Of a stretch of DNA of 64,000 nt, positions 50,624-60,422 are shown one piece after another. Every line of letters starts with the position of its first letter. Position 1 is the stretch's first letter. The stretch lies in the NCBI RefSeq assembly GCF_904424705.1, contig NZ_CAJGBF010000015.1:37146-101145 (forward strand). Reading direction: 5' to 3'. A program made the position numbers and the translations under genes. The notes below the pieces were generated by a model. It was given only the letters and a program-made list of their open reading frames with translations, was not told where the DNA came from and ran no database searches. The stretch is from Rossellomorea arthrocnemi. Lineage in GTDB: Bacteria > Bacillota > Bacilli > Bacillales > Bacillaceae_B.

Positions 50624-51631
50624 ATGACAAAAGATCTATTATCTGTAAAGAACCTGGTCACAACTTTTCGAACAGCAGATGGTGAAGTATCAGCTGTTCG
50701 GGGGATATCATTTTCGATTAAAAAAGGGGAGACCCTCTGTGTCGTGGGGGAGTCGGGTTGCGGAAAAAGCATTACCTCACTTTCTGTAATGGGTCTTCTG
50801 CCAAGCAATGGGTTCATTAAGGAAGGGAGCATTGAATTTAAGGATCGACATTTAAACCGGTTGTCTTCAGAGGAGTTACGAAAAGTACGGGGGAAGGATA
50901 TATCAATGATTTTCCAGGAGCCGATGACAGCGCTCAATCCCGTATTGACAATCGGATACCAATTGAGAGAACCGCTCATTTTACATCATAAGCTAAATAA
51001 ATCAAAGGCTCATACACAGGGTATTGAATTGTTGAAACAAGTAGGGATTCCTTATCCTGAAAAGAGAATGAAACAATATCCCCATGAGCTAAGCGGGGGG
51101 ATGAGGCAGAGAGTCATGATTGCCATTTCACTCGCTTGTCACCCACAGTTACTCATTGCGGATGAACCTACTACTGCGCTGGACGTTACCATTCAAGCTC
51201 AAATTCTGGACTTGATACAGGATTTGAAAGAAAAGCTTGGGATGGGCGTCATGATGATTACCCATGATATGGGGGTAGTCGCAGAAGTAGCGGACCGGGT
51301 GATGGTCATGTATGCAGGGGAAAAAGTAGAGGAGGGATCAGTAGAATCCATCTTTGAAAATCCGCAACATCCTTATACAAAGGGATTATTGCATTCTGTA
51401 CCCAATTTGGATGAACCTGAGTTTGAACTTGAGGCCATTCCCGGTTCACTACCAAACATTAATGAAGAAATCAGTGGATGCCGTTTTCATCCCAGATGTC
51501 CTTATGCAATGGAAAAGTGTTCCGTTACAGCTCCAGATGATTTTGAATTGCCAGGAGACCACAGTGTAAAATGCTGGCTGCAGGAGGTAGATGAAGGTGC
51601 CGACAACCGTCAAAAAATCGTCCATACTTAA
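50624..51631 (+). CDS. Peptide/glutathione-type ABC importer, ATPase 1 (DppD-like)
   Basis: 335-residue ATPase: Walker A VGESGCGKS, Q-loop MIFQEPMTALNPV, signature LSGGMRQRVMIAISLA, Walker B LLIADEPTTALDV, and the C-terminal oligopeptide-transporter extension with three cysteines (GCRFHPRCPYAMEKC), which often binds an iron-sulfur cluster. ATG 50624 follows AGGGGTAAAG. It overlaps the next gene by 35 bp. Confidence 0.95.
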   Translation: MTKDLLSVKNLVTTFRTADGEVSAVRGISFSIKKGETLCVVGESGCGKSITSLSVMGLLPSNGFIKEGSIEFKDRHLNRLSSEELRKVRGKDISMIFQEPMTALNPVLTIGYQLREPLILHHKLNKSKAHTQGIELLKQVGIPYPEKRMKQYPHELSGGMRQRVMIAISLACHPQLLIADEPTTALDVTIQAQILDLIQDLKEKLGMGVMMITHDMGVVAEVADRVMVMYAGEKVEEGSVESIFENPQHPYTKGLLHSVPNLDEPEFELEAIPGSLPNINEEISGCRFHPRCPYAMEKCSVTAPDDFELPGDHSVKCWLQEVDEGADNRQKIVHT

Positions 51632-52598
51632 ATTAGAAAGTGTAAAAAAATATTACCCGATCAAAGGTGGATTACTCAAAAGAGTTCAAGGCCATGTAAA
51701 AGCAGTAGAAGATGTCAGTTTAGAAATGTTTGAGGGTGAAAGTTTAGGTGTAGTCGGAGAATCTGGCTGTGGAAAATCTACATTAGGCAGAGCTGTTCTG
51801 GGATTGGAACCTGTGACGGAAGGGAAGGTGATCTTTCGGGAACAGGAGCTTCAGCATTTATCTGAACGCAACCGCCTGCCCTTCAAGAAGCAAATGCAAA
51901 TGATTTTTCAGGACCCATATGCTTCTCTTAATCCAAGGCAGCGTATAGGGGATGCTCTTGAAGAGGTATTTATTATGCATACAAAGCTGTCCAGCAAAAA
52001 TCGTAAAGAAAAAGTATACGAACTGCTTAAAGAGGTCGGGCTGAAGGAAGAACATTATGATCGATACCCCCATGAGTTCAGTGGGGGACAGCGCCAAAGG
52101 ATAGGAATCGCCCGTGCCATAGCATTGAATCCTTCTGTCGTTATTTGTGATGAAGCTGTTTCTGCCCTGGATGTGTCTGTGCAGGCGCAAGTTCTGAAAC
52201 TATTAAAGACGCTCCAGTCAAAATACGGGTTAACCTATTTATTCATCTCTCATGATCTCGGGGTGGTGCGTTATTTCTGTGATCGGGTAATGGTGATGTA
52301 CTTAGGCAACACAGCAGAATTGGCATCTGCCAAACAGCTTTACGAAAACCCATTGCACCCTTATACGAAAGCACTCTTGTCAGCCATCCCCCGTCCATCG
52401 ATTGAGAGGAATCGGAAGAGGATCCGGTTGGTAGGAGAAATTCCAAATCCTGCAAATCCTCCTTCGGGATGTACATTCCATACACGCTGTCCGATTGCTA
52501 CAGAGATATGCAAGCAAAAGAAGCCGGTTTGGCGTGATATGGGAGATCAACATTATGTAGCATGTCATCATGTGGAAAAAGGAAGTGAACGATTATGA
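51597..52598 (+). CDS. Peptide/glutathione-type ABC importer, ATPase 2 (DppF-like)
   Basis: 333-residue partner ATPase: Walker A VGESGCGKST, Q-loop MIFQDPYASLNPR, signature FSGGQRQRIGIARAIA, Walker B VVICDEAVSALDVS (Ala/Val variant of the usual PTSALD), and the C-terminal cysteine region GCTFHTRCPIATEIC. GTG 51597 is preferred, 9 nt after GGAGG; ATG 51591 is too near. It overlaps the transferase gene by 4 bp (ATGA). Confidence 0.94.
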   Translation: MPTTVKKSSILKLESVKKYYPIKGGLLKRVQGHVKAVEDVSLEMFEGESLGVVGESGCGKSTLGRAVLGLEPVTEGKVIFREQELQHLSERNRLPFKKQMQMIFQDPYASLNPRQRIGDALEEVFIMHTKLSSKNRKEKVYELLKEVGLKEEHYDRYPHEFSGGQRQRIGIARAIALNPSVVICDEAVSALDVSVQAQVLKLLKTLQSKYGLTYLFISHDLGVVRYFCDRVMVMYLGNTAELASAKQLYENPLHPYTKALLSAIPRPSIERNRKRIRLVGEIPNPANPPSGCTFHTRCPIATEICKQKKPVWRDMGDQHYVACHHVEKGSERL

Positions 52599-54208
52599 AG
52601 ATGGATCATTTATATCAACCGTATTCTTCAATACGTAATACCGTTTTTGCAAAGAAAGGAATGGTGGCTACTTCTCAGCCACTTGCATCTCAGGCTGGTT
52701 TGGAGATCCTGCAAATGGGCGGAAATGCGATAGATGCTGCGATTGCGACTGCGGCAGCACTGACAGTAGTTGAACCTACCTCCAATGGAATTGGTGGTGA
52801 TGCCTTCGCCCTGGTTTGGGTAAAGGGGAAACTTCATGGTTTAAATGCAAGCGGACCTTCTCCAAAAAGTATTTCCATTGAAGATGTTAAGAGGAAAGGG
52901 CATAAAGGAATGCCTGTGCATGGAGGTATTCCGATAACCGTTCCAGGTGCTCCGTCAGCATGGGCAGAGCTGTCAAACAAATTTGGAAAGCTTCCATTAA
53001 ATAAGGTGTTGGCACCTGCGATTCGATATGCGGAAGAAGGGTATCCAATCAGCCCTGTACTGGGGAAGTATTGGGGGTTGGCCTACAAGAAGTTCCGGGA
53101 ATTATTTAAGGATGATAAAAAATTCCAGCCCTGGTTCGATACGTTTGCCCCTAATAAGAGAGCTCCACTTATTGGGGAGATATGGTCATCGCCAGGTCAC
53201 GCCGCCACTCTCAGGTTGATTGCAGAGTCAAATGGAGAGAGTTTCTATAGGGGGGAACTCGCAGAAAAAATTTCTTCCTATGTCGAGAGGTGTGGCGGTT
53301 ACTTATCCAAGGAAGATCTTTCTGAATATAAAGCGGAATGGGTGACTCCGATATCAACAAACTACAAAGGCTACGATGTTTGGGAGATTCCTCCTAACGG
53401 TCAAGGGCTTGTTACTTTGATGGGATTAAATATCGTGCAGGGCTTCCATTTATCAGAAAAAGACGCAGTTGATACATATCATAAACAAATCGAATCCATG
53501 AAGCTTGCCTTTACCGATGGAAAAGCATTTATCACAGAAGAAAAAGAAATGCCGGTTTCTGTGGAACACTTATTATCTGAAGGATACGCACGCTCCAGAC
53601 GGGAAATGATTGAAGAAGACGCGATCACTCCAAAAGAATATCAGCCCCAAAAAGGTGGAACGGTCTATCTGGCTGCTGCTGACGACGAGGGGAATATGGT
53701 TTCCTTCATTCAAAGTAATTATATGGGATTTGGTTCAGGCATTGTGATTCCAGGTACCGGTATTTCCATGCAGAACAGGGGCCATGATTTCTCTTTAGAT
53801 CCTGATCATCCCAATGCGCTCAAATCCGGTAAGAAAACATATCACACGATCATTCCAGGATTTCTGACGAAAGGAGAGGAGGCGATAGGTCCATTCGGCG
53901 TAATGGGTGGATATATGCAGCCTCAAGGACATTTCCAAGTAGTGATGAATACGATCGATTTCCACTTAAATCCGCAAGCTGCACTGGATGCACCGAGGTG
54001 GCAATGGATAAAGGATAAGGAAGTGCTCGTTGAACCGGATTTTCCCAATCACATTGCGCAGGCATTAGCGAGGAAGGGACACCACATTAAAGTGGCGACA
54101 GATTCAGGGGCTTTCGGCAGGGGGCAAATCATTTGGCGAAATCCCGTTTCAGGGGTTCTGATGGGTGGTACCGAGTCGAGAACAGATGGAGCGGTTTCAG
54201 CTTGGTGA
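52595..54208 (+). CDS. Gamma-glutamyltransferase/glutathione hydrolase
   Basis: 537-residue Ntn hydrolase that cleaves glutathione and other gamma-glutamyl peptides. Autoprocessing should occur before Thr356 (KGG/TVYLAAADDEGNMVSFIQ), giving large and small subunits. Other motifs are GGNAIDAAIATAAALTVVEPTSNGIGGD and SMQNRG. No signal peptide is seen, so it acts in the cytoplasm on imported substrate. Start overlaps the ATPase stop (ATGA). This position in an importer operon points to uptake and breakdown of gamma-glutamyl peptides. Confidence 0.93.
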   Translation: MKMDHLYQPYSSIRNTVFAKKGMVATSQPLASQAGLEILQMGGNAIDAAIATAAALTVVEPTSNGIGGDAFALVWVKGKLHGLNASGPSPKSISIEDVKRKGHKGMPVHGGIPITVPGAPSAWAELSNKFGKLPLNKVLAPAIRYAEEGYPISPVLGKYWGLAYKKFRELFKDDKKFQPWFDTFAPNKRAPLIGEIWSSPGHAATLRLIAESNGESFYRGELAEKISSYVERCGGYLSKEDLSEYKAEWVTPISTNYKGYDVWEIPPNGQGLVTLMGLNIVQGFHLSEKDAVDTYHKQIESMKLAFTDGKAFITEEKEMPVSVEHLLSEGYARSRREMIEEDAITPKEYQPQKGGTVYLAAADDEGNMVSFIQSNYMGFGSGIVIPGTGISMQNRGHDFSLDPDHPNALKSGKKTYHTIIPGFLTKGEEAIGPFGVMGGYMQPQGHFQVVMNTIDFHLNPQAALDAPRWQWIKDKEVLVEPDFPNHIAQALARKGHHIKVATDSGAFGRGQIIWRNPVSGVLMGGTESRTDGAVSAW

Positions 54209-54246
54209 TGAATATTTATTGATTGAGTGGAAGAGGGGGTGGCATC

Positions 54247-54807
54247 ATGAAGCAATTGCATATATTTCTTGCCTTTTTTCGGGTGGGAATGTTGGGATTC
54301 GGAGGGGGACCTTCCTCCATTCCTCTTGTACACAAAGAAGTAGTAGAGAAGTACAAATGGATGAATGATGATGAATTCTCTGATGTTCTGGCACTGGGGA
54401 ATGCCCTGCCGGGTCCGATCGCAACCAAGATGGCGGGGTATATCGGATTTCGGGTCGGTGGTTACCTGGGGATGATGAATGCCGTGTTAGCTACGATCAT
54501 TCCCACCATTGTACTGATGGTATTACTCCTTACGGTTCTAAACACCTATAAAGACAAGAACTGGGTGCAGGGAATGGCAAGCGCAGTGGTACCAGTAGTA
54601 GGTGTGATGCTTGGAGTACTGACATGGGACTTTGTGAAAAAATCCCAAAAAAATATGGGGTGGAAAGTGACCATCGTTCTATTGGCGGGAAGTGTACTCT
54701 TACTTTCTGTTTTAGGAGTTCACCCGGCTATCGTGATTGGTTCACTACTGGGGTTTGCCCTACTTGCCCGAAATCCAAGTAAGGAAAAGCAGGTGAAAGC
54801 ATCATGA
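54247..54807 (+). CDS. Chromate transporter, first half (CHR domain)
   Basis: 186-residue short ChrA-type protein with one CHR domain: FLAFFRVGMLGFGGGPSSIPLVHKEVVEKYKWM and ALGNALPGPIATKMAGYIGF. Short CHR proteins act as a heterodimer of two halves, here with the next gene, which overlaps by 4 bp. ATG 54247 follows GAGGGGGTGGCATC. The known substrate is chromate, but other anions are possible. It may belong to the preceding operon (38 bp gap). Confidence 0.9.
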   Translation: MKQLHIFLAFFRVGMLGFGGGPSSIPLVHKEVVEKYKWMNDDEFSDVLALGNALPGPIATKMAGYIGFRVGGYLGMMNAVLATIIPTIVLMVLLLTVLNTYKDKNWVQGMASAVVPVVGVMLGVLTWDFVKKSQKNMGWKVTIVLLAGSVLLLSVLGVHPAIVIGSLLGFALLARNPSKEKQVKAS

Positions 54808-55337
54808 TTTATATTCATATTTTCTTAGCCTTTTTCATTCCCGGGATATTGGGGTATGGAGGGGGACCAGCCTCTATACCGCTTGTGGAAAATGAGGTAG
54901 TCGATCGCTACGAATGGCTGACTGTTAACGAATTCAGTGAAGTCCTTGCGCTTGGAAATGCACTGCCTGGACCTATAGCCACTAAAATGGCCGGATATAT
55001 CGGCTATCAGCAAGGGGGGATTCTTGGCGCAGGTATCGGGGTGTTTGCGACTGTTGCCCCATCCTTGATATTAATGATCATGCTTCTTGGATTATTAATG
55101 AAATACAAGGATTCACCAAAGGTAAAACGGATGACAAGTTTAGTTCGCCCAACGATTGCCGTTTTGTTAGGGATCATGACGCTTGGATTTTTTATGAATG
55201 CATATGAGGGGATTGGAATTGTGCAAACCAGTTTGATTGCAGTCTGCAGTTACATTCTGCTGCAAAGAATGAAAGTGAGTCCTGCTTACGTAATAGGAGG
55301 AGCCTTACTATACGGGGCATGCTTCCTAGGTGTTTAG
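54804..55337 (+). CDS. Chromate transporter, second half (CHR domain)
   Basis: 177-residue partner of the previous gene, with the same motifs FIPGILGYGGGPASIPLVENEVVDRYEWL and ALGNALPGPIATKMAGYIGYQ. Overlapping start (ATGA) and equal size imply a one-to-one complex with opposite membrane orientation, as in B. subtilis YwrA/YwrB. Confidence 0.9.
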   Translation: MIYIHIFLAFFIPGILGYGGGPASIPLVENEVVDRYEWLTVNEFSEVLALGNALPGPIATKMAGYIGYQQGGILGAGIGVFATVAPSLILMIMLLGLLMKYKDSPKVKRMTSLVRPTIAVLLGIMTLGFFMNAYEGIGIVQTSLIAVCSYILLQRMKVSPAYVIGGALLYGACFLGV

Positions 55338-55431
55338 AACTTACCGCACCGCACAAGGAAGTATCCTGTCAAGAGTAGGTCTATGGAGAACTACAAATAT
55401 GTCCATAAAAATGTTTAAAAAAACAAGCCTT

Positions 55432-55458
55432 AAGATAGACTCGAGGCTTGTTTTTTTT
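55432..55458. terminator. Bidirectional terminator between chr genes and the symporter
   Basis: AACAAGCCT / AGGCTTGTT stem with T-run on the plus side and the A-tract (AAAAAAAC) needed for the minus-strand symporter on the other. Confidence 0.88.
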
Positions 55459-55459
55459 A

Positions 55460-56695
55460 TTATAAGGCATCGGAAGTGGTCTCGCCATCCTTCTCCGTTT
55501 TATGAATAATCGCCGTACCGACCAAATCCCCTGTCACATTCAGGGCGGTGCACCCCATGCCGACAAGAGCATCGATCGCTGTTAATAGTGCAACGGTTTC
55601 CATTGGCAGGCCAATTTGTGCGAATACCGTTGCAATCATGATGATCCCTGCTCCTGGAACGCCAGCGGTTCCAATGGAAGCAAGCGTCCCCACGAGAACG
55701 ACGACCAGCATGTCAGTCAGACTTAATGGATTGCCAACGACGTTGGCAGCAAACACTGCGGATACTGCGATTCGAATGGCAGCACCATCCATATTGATCG
55801 TGGCACCGAGTGGAAGGCTGAAGCCGTATAAACTTTTCGGCATATCGAGGTTTTTCGCTGCATTCAAGGTCAAAGGCAGTGTTCCCGAGCTGCTTTGGGT
55901 CACAAATGCTGTAACCATAGGAGTACGAACCTGAGCAAAGAACTTGCCGGCATTAATTTTAAATCCAACGAGGGCTATCATATATAGGGCAAGCTGGACA
56001 AACAGAGCAATGTAAAGAACGAGAATCATATTCCCTAGAGATAATAAAGTGTCTATTCCCTGATTCCCCACCGTATTTGCCATGATGGCAAAAATACCGA
56101 TCGGAACGTACTGTAGGATCACCTTCATAATCATCATGGTGGCTTCGCTTAAGCCGCTCACGACTTTATATACATGTTCACCAAGTTCATGATATTCCGT
56201 TGTAGATCGTAAATACGAAATCGCAATCCCGAACACGATGGCAGTAAAGATGATCCCGAGCAGGTTCATATCTGTGAATGCCGAAACAATATTATCCGGT
56301 ATGATATTCAGGAGGACATTCGTGACACCAGGATTCTCCGGCACCTTGAATTTCTCCGTCGTATCAAGTGTCATCCCTGTTCCCGGTTTAAAGATACTTG
56401 CAACGGCAATCCCGACAATAATGGCTAAAGCGGATGAGAATGAATAATATAAGAACGTCTTTCCACCCATTCGGCCGAGTTTACTTATATTCGTCTGGTT
56501 CACTCCTACTATAAGTGTAAACAGGATAAGAGGGATGATCAGGAACTTGAGCAATCGGATCAAGATATCGCCCAGCGGTGAAAGCACGGATGCATCCTTT
56601 CCGAAAATCAACCCAACAGCGATCCCCAGTACGAGAGCCACGGTTATTTTCATAATTAGGGATGTATTAAGATAACCTCTCCACAGAGATTTCAT
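55460..56695 (-). CDS. Dicarboxylate/amino acid:cation symporter (DAACS family)
   Basis: 411-residue glutamate/dicarboxylate symporter of the GltP/DctP fold with eight helices and two re-entrant loops. Characteristic motifs are TQSSSGTLPLTLNAAKNLDMPKS (serine-rich hairpin 1), LPLGATINMDGAAI (NMDG cation site) and AGVPGAGIIMIATVFAQIGLP (hairpin 2). Substrate choice between glutamate, aspartate and C4-dicarboxylates is not evident. GGAGGGCGTAAAAC precedes the ATG on the minus strand. Confidence 0.93.
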   Translation of the reverse strand: MKSLWRGYLNTSLIMKITVALVLGIAVGLIFGKDASVLSPLGDILIRLLKFLIIPLILFTLIVGVNQTNISKLGRMGGKTFLYYSFSSALAIIVGIAVASIFKPGTGMTLDTTEKFKVPENPGVTNVLLNIIPDNIVSAFTDMNLLGIIFTAIVFGIAISYLRSTTEYHELGEHVYKVVSGLSEATMMIMKVILQYVPIGIFAIMANTVGNQGIDTLLSLGNMILVLYIALFVQLALYMIALVGFKINAGKFFAQVRTPMVTAFVTQSSSGTLPLTLNAAKNLDMPKSLYGFSLPLGATINMDGAAIRIAVSAVFAANVVGNPLSLTDMLVVVLVGTLASIGTAGVPGAGIIMIATVFAQIGLPMETVALLTAIDALVGMGCTALNVTGDLVGTAIIHKTEKDGETTSDAL

Positions 56696-56867
56696 GTTTT
56701 ACGCCCTCCTTAATAATAGATTTCCCCCCAAAGCGAATACATAACAATTATATAAATCTGATAGGTTTAGTGAGGATTCATTGTCATAAGATACAACAGA
56801 TCAGAGGAAGTGTCAAAATACGTGCCTTTCATGGATTCGTGTCTGTATCCAAGAAAAAGATAGAAAG

Positions 56868-56894
56868 AAGGAGCTGCCAATTCGACAGCTCCTT
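56868..56894 (-). terminator. Terminator of the DUF1206 gene
   Basis: AAGGAGCTG / CAGCTCCTT stem; read on the minus strand it is followed by CTTTCTATCTTTTT. Confidence 0.8.
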
Positions 56895-56900
56895 TCAATT

Positions 56901-57764
56901 TTAATAAATCGACATATGACGGTTCTTTCCTTGTAGTATTTGGAAAACTCCATATAAAAACAAGCCGACTGCGACGATTCCGAGCAGCCACTGTCCGAAA
57001 GGCTGCTGTGCGATTTTGGATAATGCTCCATCCAGTCCTTTCGTCTTATCGGGATCTGCCGTAATGGCCGTTTGAATAAAGAAATACCCGATCAGTAAAA
57101 AGACAATCCCACGTGAATACAGACCGAGTTTCCCTGTTTTCCTTCCAAGTTCCCATTCTTTATTTGTCATTTCATGGCGTTTAAATTGGTTGGTGTATTT
57201 CTCTGAATAAGCTTGATGAATCTCATAGAGGGCGAACCCGATAATGGCTATTCCGACAATTCCGACGATCCATTGACCGAAAGGCTGTGCCAACAGTTTG
57301 GCTGACAGGGTCTGCTTGGAACCTGAACCGGATCCTGAGCCTTTAGCGTGCATGGCTATGGCGATTGCGTTATACGTCAAGGAACCATAAGCAAGTCCGG
57401 TAATCAGATTAGCCAGTCTTCTGAACATGGATTTGCCGCCGTTTTTCACGTGTTCTGGATCATTGATCACTAGAATGAGGCACCATAGGACGATTCCGGT
57501 CAGCCCTATTCCGAGGAGCCAAAGAAGGACTTCACCGAACGGTTTGCTTGCCACAGCAGCAAAAGCTCCACTCGAGTCTGACATACTCCCCCCTATTCCA
57601 AAGGCAGCCATAAAGGCTAGTGCTCCGATCAACATATAAACGATTCCTCTGGAGATATAACCGATTCGTGCAAATCCTTTAATCCAAGGTTTTATATCAT
57701 TAGATGAAACGGTTGAATGCCCCGTGCTGTCACTTGAGGGCGTAATGGATGAAATCCCTGCCAT
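56901..57764 (-). CDS. DUF1206 membrane protein
   Basis: 287-residue protein with three tandem DUF1206 repeats, each of two helices (ARIGYISRGIVYMLIGALAF...; LANLITGLAYGSLTYNAIAI...; GLYSRGIVFLLIGYFFIQ...), repeatedly ending in QPFGQWLLGIVAVGL-like segments. Function is unknown; many actinobacteria and Bacillus carry it. AAAGGAAGAAACG precedes the ATG on the minus strand. It is monocistronic. Confidence 0.88.
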   Translation of the reverse strand: MAGISSITPSSDSTGHSTVSSNDIKPWIKGFARIGYISRGIVYMLIGALAFMAAFGIGGSMSDSSGAFAAVASKPFGEVLLWLLGIGLTGIVLWCLILVINDPEHVKNGGKSMFRRLANLITGLAYGSLTYNAIAIAMHAKGSGSGSGSKQTLSAKLLAQPFGQWIVGIVGIAIIGFALYEIHQAYSEKYTNQFKRHEMTNKEWELGRKTGKLGLYSRGIVFLLIGYFFIQTAITADPDKTKGLDGALSKIAQQPFGQWLLGIVAVGLFLYGVFQILQGKNRHMSIY

Positions 57765-57967
57765 AAACGTTTCTTCCTTTCTAATTCCATTTTCGTATGA
57801 CTAATGTATGCTATTCCCTGGATAACGAAAAAACAAACCTATTTAACGAACAGTAAATGTTGGAGTAATTGAGATGAATTTGCCTGTTTTTCTTTAACAT
57901 TTTTTTTTGTAAATAAGCTATTTACAACCCTTGTGGAGAGGAGTAATATATCTATCATCAAATGAAT

Positions 57968-58112
57968 ATTCTTTATCGCTTAATTCATTATTTGAAGCGG
58001 GGGAACCATTAGTACTATAGGGGTGAATCCTTTCTCATGAAAGGTAGGGCTACTTCCATGTCCCGAATCCGGCAGCTAACCTCGTAAGCGTAGTGGGAGA
58101 GGATGATACTTG
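57968..58112 (+). promoter_or_regulatory. c-di-AMP (ydaO/yuaA) riboswitch before ktrAB
   Basis: Conserved aptamer blocks are in order: AAGCGGGGGAACCATT, GGGGTGAATCC, AGGGCTACTTCC, TCCCGAATCCGGCAGCTAACCTCGTAAGCG and GGGAGAGGATG. In B. subtilis this class controls ktrAB (yuaA); high c-di-AMP turns off potassium uptake through a terminator, here at 58131. Confidence 0.96.
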
Positions 58113-58130
58113 TGATCTATTATGGATAAT

Positions 58131-58161
58131 GACCACAGGCTTAGTTCCTGGTGGTCTTTTT
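58131..58161 (+). terminator. c-di-AMP riboswitch terminator
   Basis: GACCACAGG / CCTGGTGGTC stem followed by TTTTT. Confidence 0.9.
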
Positions 58162-58233
58162 GCGTTGTCTATTTGTGAACATGAACAATCAGTAAATGGT
58201 TAAGCTATAAAAAAGGTTTTGGAGGATTTCATC

Positions 58234-58890
58234 ATGAAAAAGCAGTTTGCCGTTATTGGATTAGGAAGATTTGGGGGGAATTTGGTTCAAGAGCTGGCCG
58301 ATTTGGATGTTGAAGTGTTAGCCATTGATATTCATCATGATGTGGTACAGAAATATATCGATATTGCCACCCATGCTGTGCAGGCGAATGCCATGGATGA
58401 GTCGGTTTTGAAGTCACTTGGTTTACGAAATTTTGATCACGTCATTGTTTCCTTCGGGGATAATATAGAAGCAAGTATACTCACGACGCTCCTCCTTAAG
58501 GAATTAGGTGTGAAGGAAGTGTGGGTGAAAGCATCAAATTCATATCATCAGAAGGTACTGGACCGGATCGGGGCGGATAAAGTCATTCATCCGGAACGGG
58601 ATATGGCAAGAAGGATCGCCCATCATATCACGTCTGAAAAGATCATCGATTATATCGAGCTGTCGAAAGAGCACAGCATTGTAGAGGTATATGCGTCTAA
58701 GAAAGTAGCCAATAAAACCTTGAATGATCTCGATGTCCGGGCCAAATTCGGCTGTAATATCATCGCCATCCATCGGGGGGAAGAAGTCATTGTATCTCCT
58801 TCTGCCGATGAAGTGGTAGAAATAGAGGATCTTCTGATCGTCATAGGACATAATCGGGATATCAACCGATTTGAAAAAGAAGGTGTATAA
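58234..58890 (+). CDS. ktrA: KtrA, regulatory RCK subunit of the KtrAB potassium channel
   Basis: 218-residue cytosolic ring protein with the Rossmann RCK_N domain (FAVIGLGRFGGNLVQELADLDVEVLAIDI; the Asp binds adenosine) and RCK_C domain, which binds c-di-AMP in relatives. ATP/ADP binding gates the KtrB channel. ATG 58234 is 8 nt after GGAGG. It overlaps nothing and is 2 bp before ktrB, so both levels of c-di-AMP control, RNA and probably protein, act on one operon. Confidence 0.95.
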   Translation: MKKQFAVIGLGRFGGNLVQELADLDVEVLAIDIHHDVVQKYIDIATHAVQANAMDESVLKSLGLRNFDHVIVSFGDNIEASILTTLLLKELGVKEVWVKASNSYHQKVLDRIGADKVIHPERDMARRIAHHITSEKIIDYIELSKEHSIVEVYASKKVANKTLNDLDVRAKFGCNIIAIHRGEEVIVSPSADEVVEIEDLLIVIGHNRDINRFEKEGV

Positions 58891-58892
58891 GG

Positions 58893-60215
58893 ATGAAACA
58901 AAAGGTCATTCACTTAAGTCCGCCTCAACTGCTGGTTGTGACCTTTCTATTTTTTATCATTTTGGGAATGGGGCTGTTGAAGTTTCCATTTGCCACCACT
59001 GAACATATCTCCTGGCTGGATGCCTTGTTCACGACTACGTCGGCCATGACGGTTACAGGTCTTGCTGTCGTCGATACAGGGAGCGTCTACACTCTATTTG
59101 GAGAGATTGTCGTCATGAGCTTGATCCAGATCGGGGGACTGGGCATCATGTCCTTCGCCGTCTTGATCTTTATGATGCTTGGGAAGAAAATCGGATTTAA
59201 AGAACGATTGCTCCTGCAACAGGCACTGAATCAAACCTCTGTTGGCGGTGTCATCAAGCTTGTGAAATATTTATTTGTTTTTTCCTTTATAGTGGAGGGT
59301 ATCGCCGTCATCCTGTTGGCGGCGGAATGGGTACCTGAGTATGGTTGGAGGAGAGGGTTGTACGTCAGTTTATTTCATTCGATTTCTGCTTTTAACAATG
59401 CAGGATTCTCCCTCTGGTCAGACAGTTTGATGGGCTACGTGGGAAGTCCTGTCGTTAATTTAACCATTTCCTTTCTCTTCATCCTGGGAGGAATCGGGTT
59501 CACCGTCCTGGTGGATCTCTGGAAGTCGAAAACCATCCGGAAACTGTCTCTCCATACGAAAATCATGGTGTTGGGAACCTTTATCATCAACGTCTTTGCG
59601 TTTTTGATGATTTTTATCCTGGAATATAATAATCCCAATACACTGGCTCAATTGCCCTTTCTTGATAAACTATTCGCTTCCTATTTTCAAGCAGTCACCC
59701 CCCGTACGGCAGGGTTTAACTCCCTTGATTACGGAAGTATGGAAAGGTCCACCCTGCTCCTGACGATTCTCCTTATGTTTATCGGAGCAGGAAGTGCTTC
59801 CACGGGTGGAGGGATAAAGTTGACCACTTTTGTTGTCATTTCTTTGAGTGTGTTTGCATTTTTAAAAGAGAAGAAAGACATTCGTATTTTCAGGCGTACC
59901 ATTGATCAAACCTATATCTTTAAAGCATTGGCTGTATCCATGATCAGTGTGCTTCTTGTTTTTACGGCTCTTTTTTTCCTGGAAATGACGGAAAAGGACG
60001 TTTCATTCCTGTCTCTCGTTTTCGAAGTGGTATCGGCATTTGGGACGGTAGGACTGTCCATGGGGATCACGGGGTCTCTTTCTGTAATAGGAAAATGGAT
60101 CATTATCGTTGTGATGTTTGTAGGGAAACTCGGGCCTCTCACACTGGCGTTCTCTTTATCCCGTCCTGATAAAGAGAAGATCCGTTATCCTAAAGAAGAC
60201 ATATTAACAGGTTAA
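58893..60215 (+). CDS. ktrB: KtrB, membrane subunit of the Ktr potassium channel
   Basis: 440-residue potassium-translocating protein of the TrkH/KtrB family, four M1-P-M2 repeats. Pore loops are visible with the filter glycines: TTTSAMTVTGLAVVDT, FNNAGFSLW, TAGFNSLDYGSM and SAFGTVGLSMGIT. AAGGATG overlap with the end of ktrA indicates translational coupling. Confidence 0.95.
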   Translation: MKQKVIHLSPPQLLVVTFLFFIILGMGLLKFPFATTEHISWLDALFTTTSAMTVTGLAVVDTGSVYTLFGEIVVMSLIQIGGLGIMSFAVLIFMMLGKKIGFKERLLLQQALNQTSVGGVIKLVKYLFVFSFIVEGIAVILLAAEWVPEYGWRRGLYVSLFHSISAFNNAGFSLWSDSLMGYVGSPVVNLTISFLFILGGIGFTVLVDLWKSKTIRKLSLHTKIMVLGTFIINVFAFLMIFILEYNNPNTLAQLPFLDKLFASYFQAVTPRTAGFNSLDYGSMERSTLLLTILLMFIGAGSASTGGGIKLTTFVVISLSVFAFLKEKKDIRIFRRTIDQTYIFKALAVSMISVLLVFTALFFLEMTEKDVSFLSLVFEVVSAFGTVGLSMGITGSLSVIGKWIIIVVMFVGKLGPLTLAFSLSRPDKEKIRYPKEDILTG

Positions 60216-60422
60216 TAGGAATGAAATCGGCTTTCGTGCTTGCCTTTCCCGGGTGAGCGGGGAAGTCGATTTTTTTATAAATCAAGCAAGAATCAACTCA
60301 TGACCTCGCATAAGTCTAAAAACACGATTGTTAAGCGTTTTCATCACAGGTTTTTGATATTGACTAAAGCCTTGACCGGGATTATACTGTTGAAAAATTC
60401 TGAACTTTTGGTGGTGCTGTTG

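Noticed and set aside
60240..60422. N-terminal extension of serC by about 61 residues
   Set aside because: The extension has no ribosome site, and the family starts at KRVYNFSAGP.
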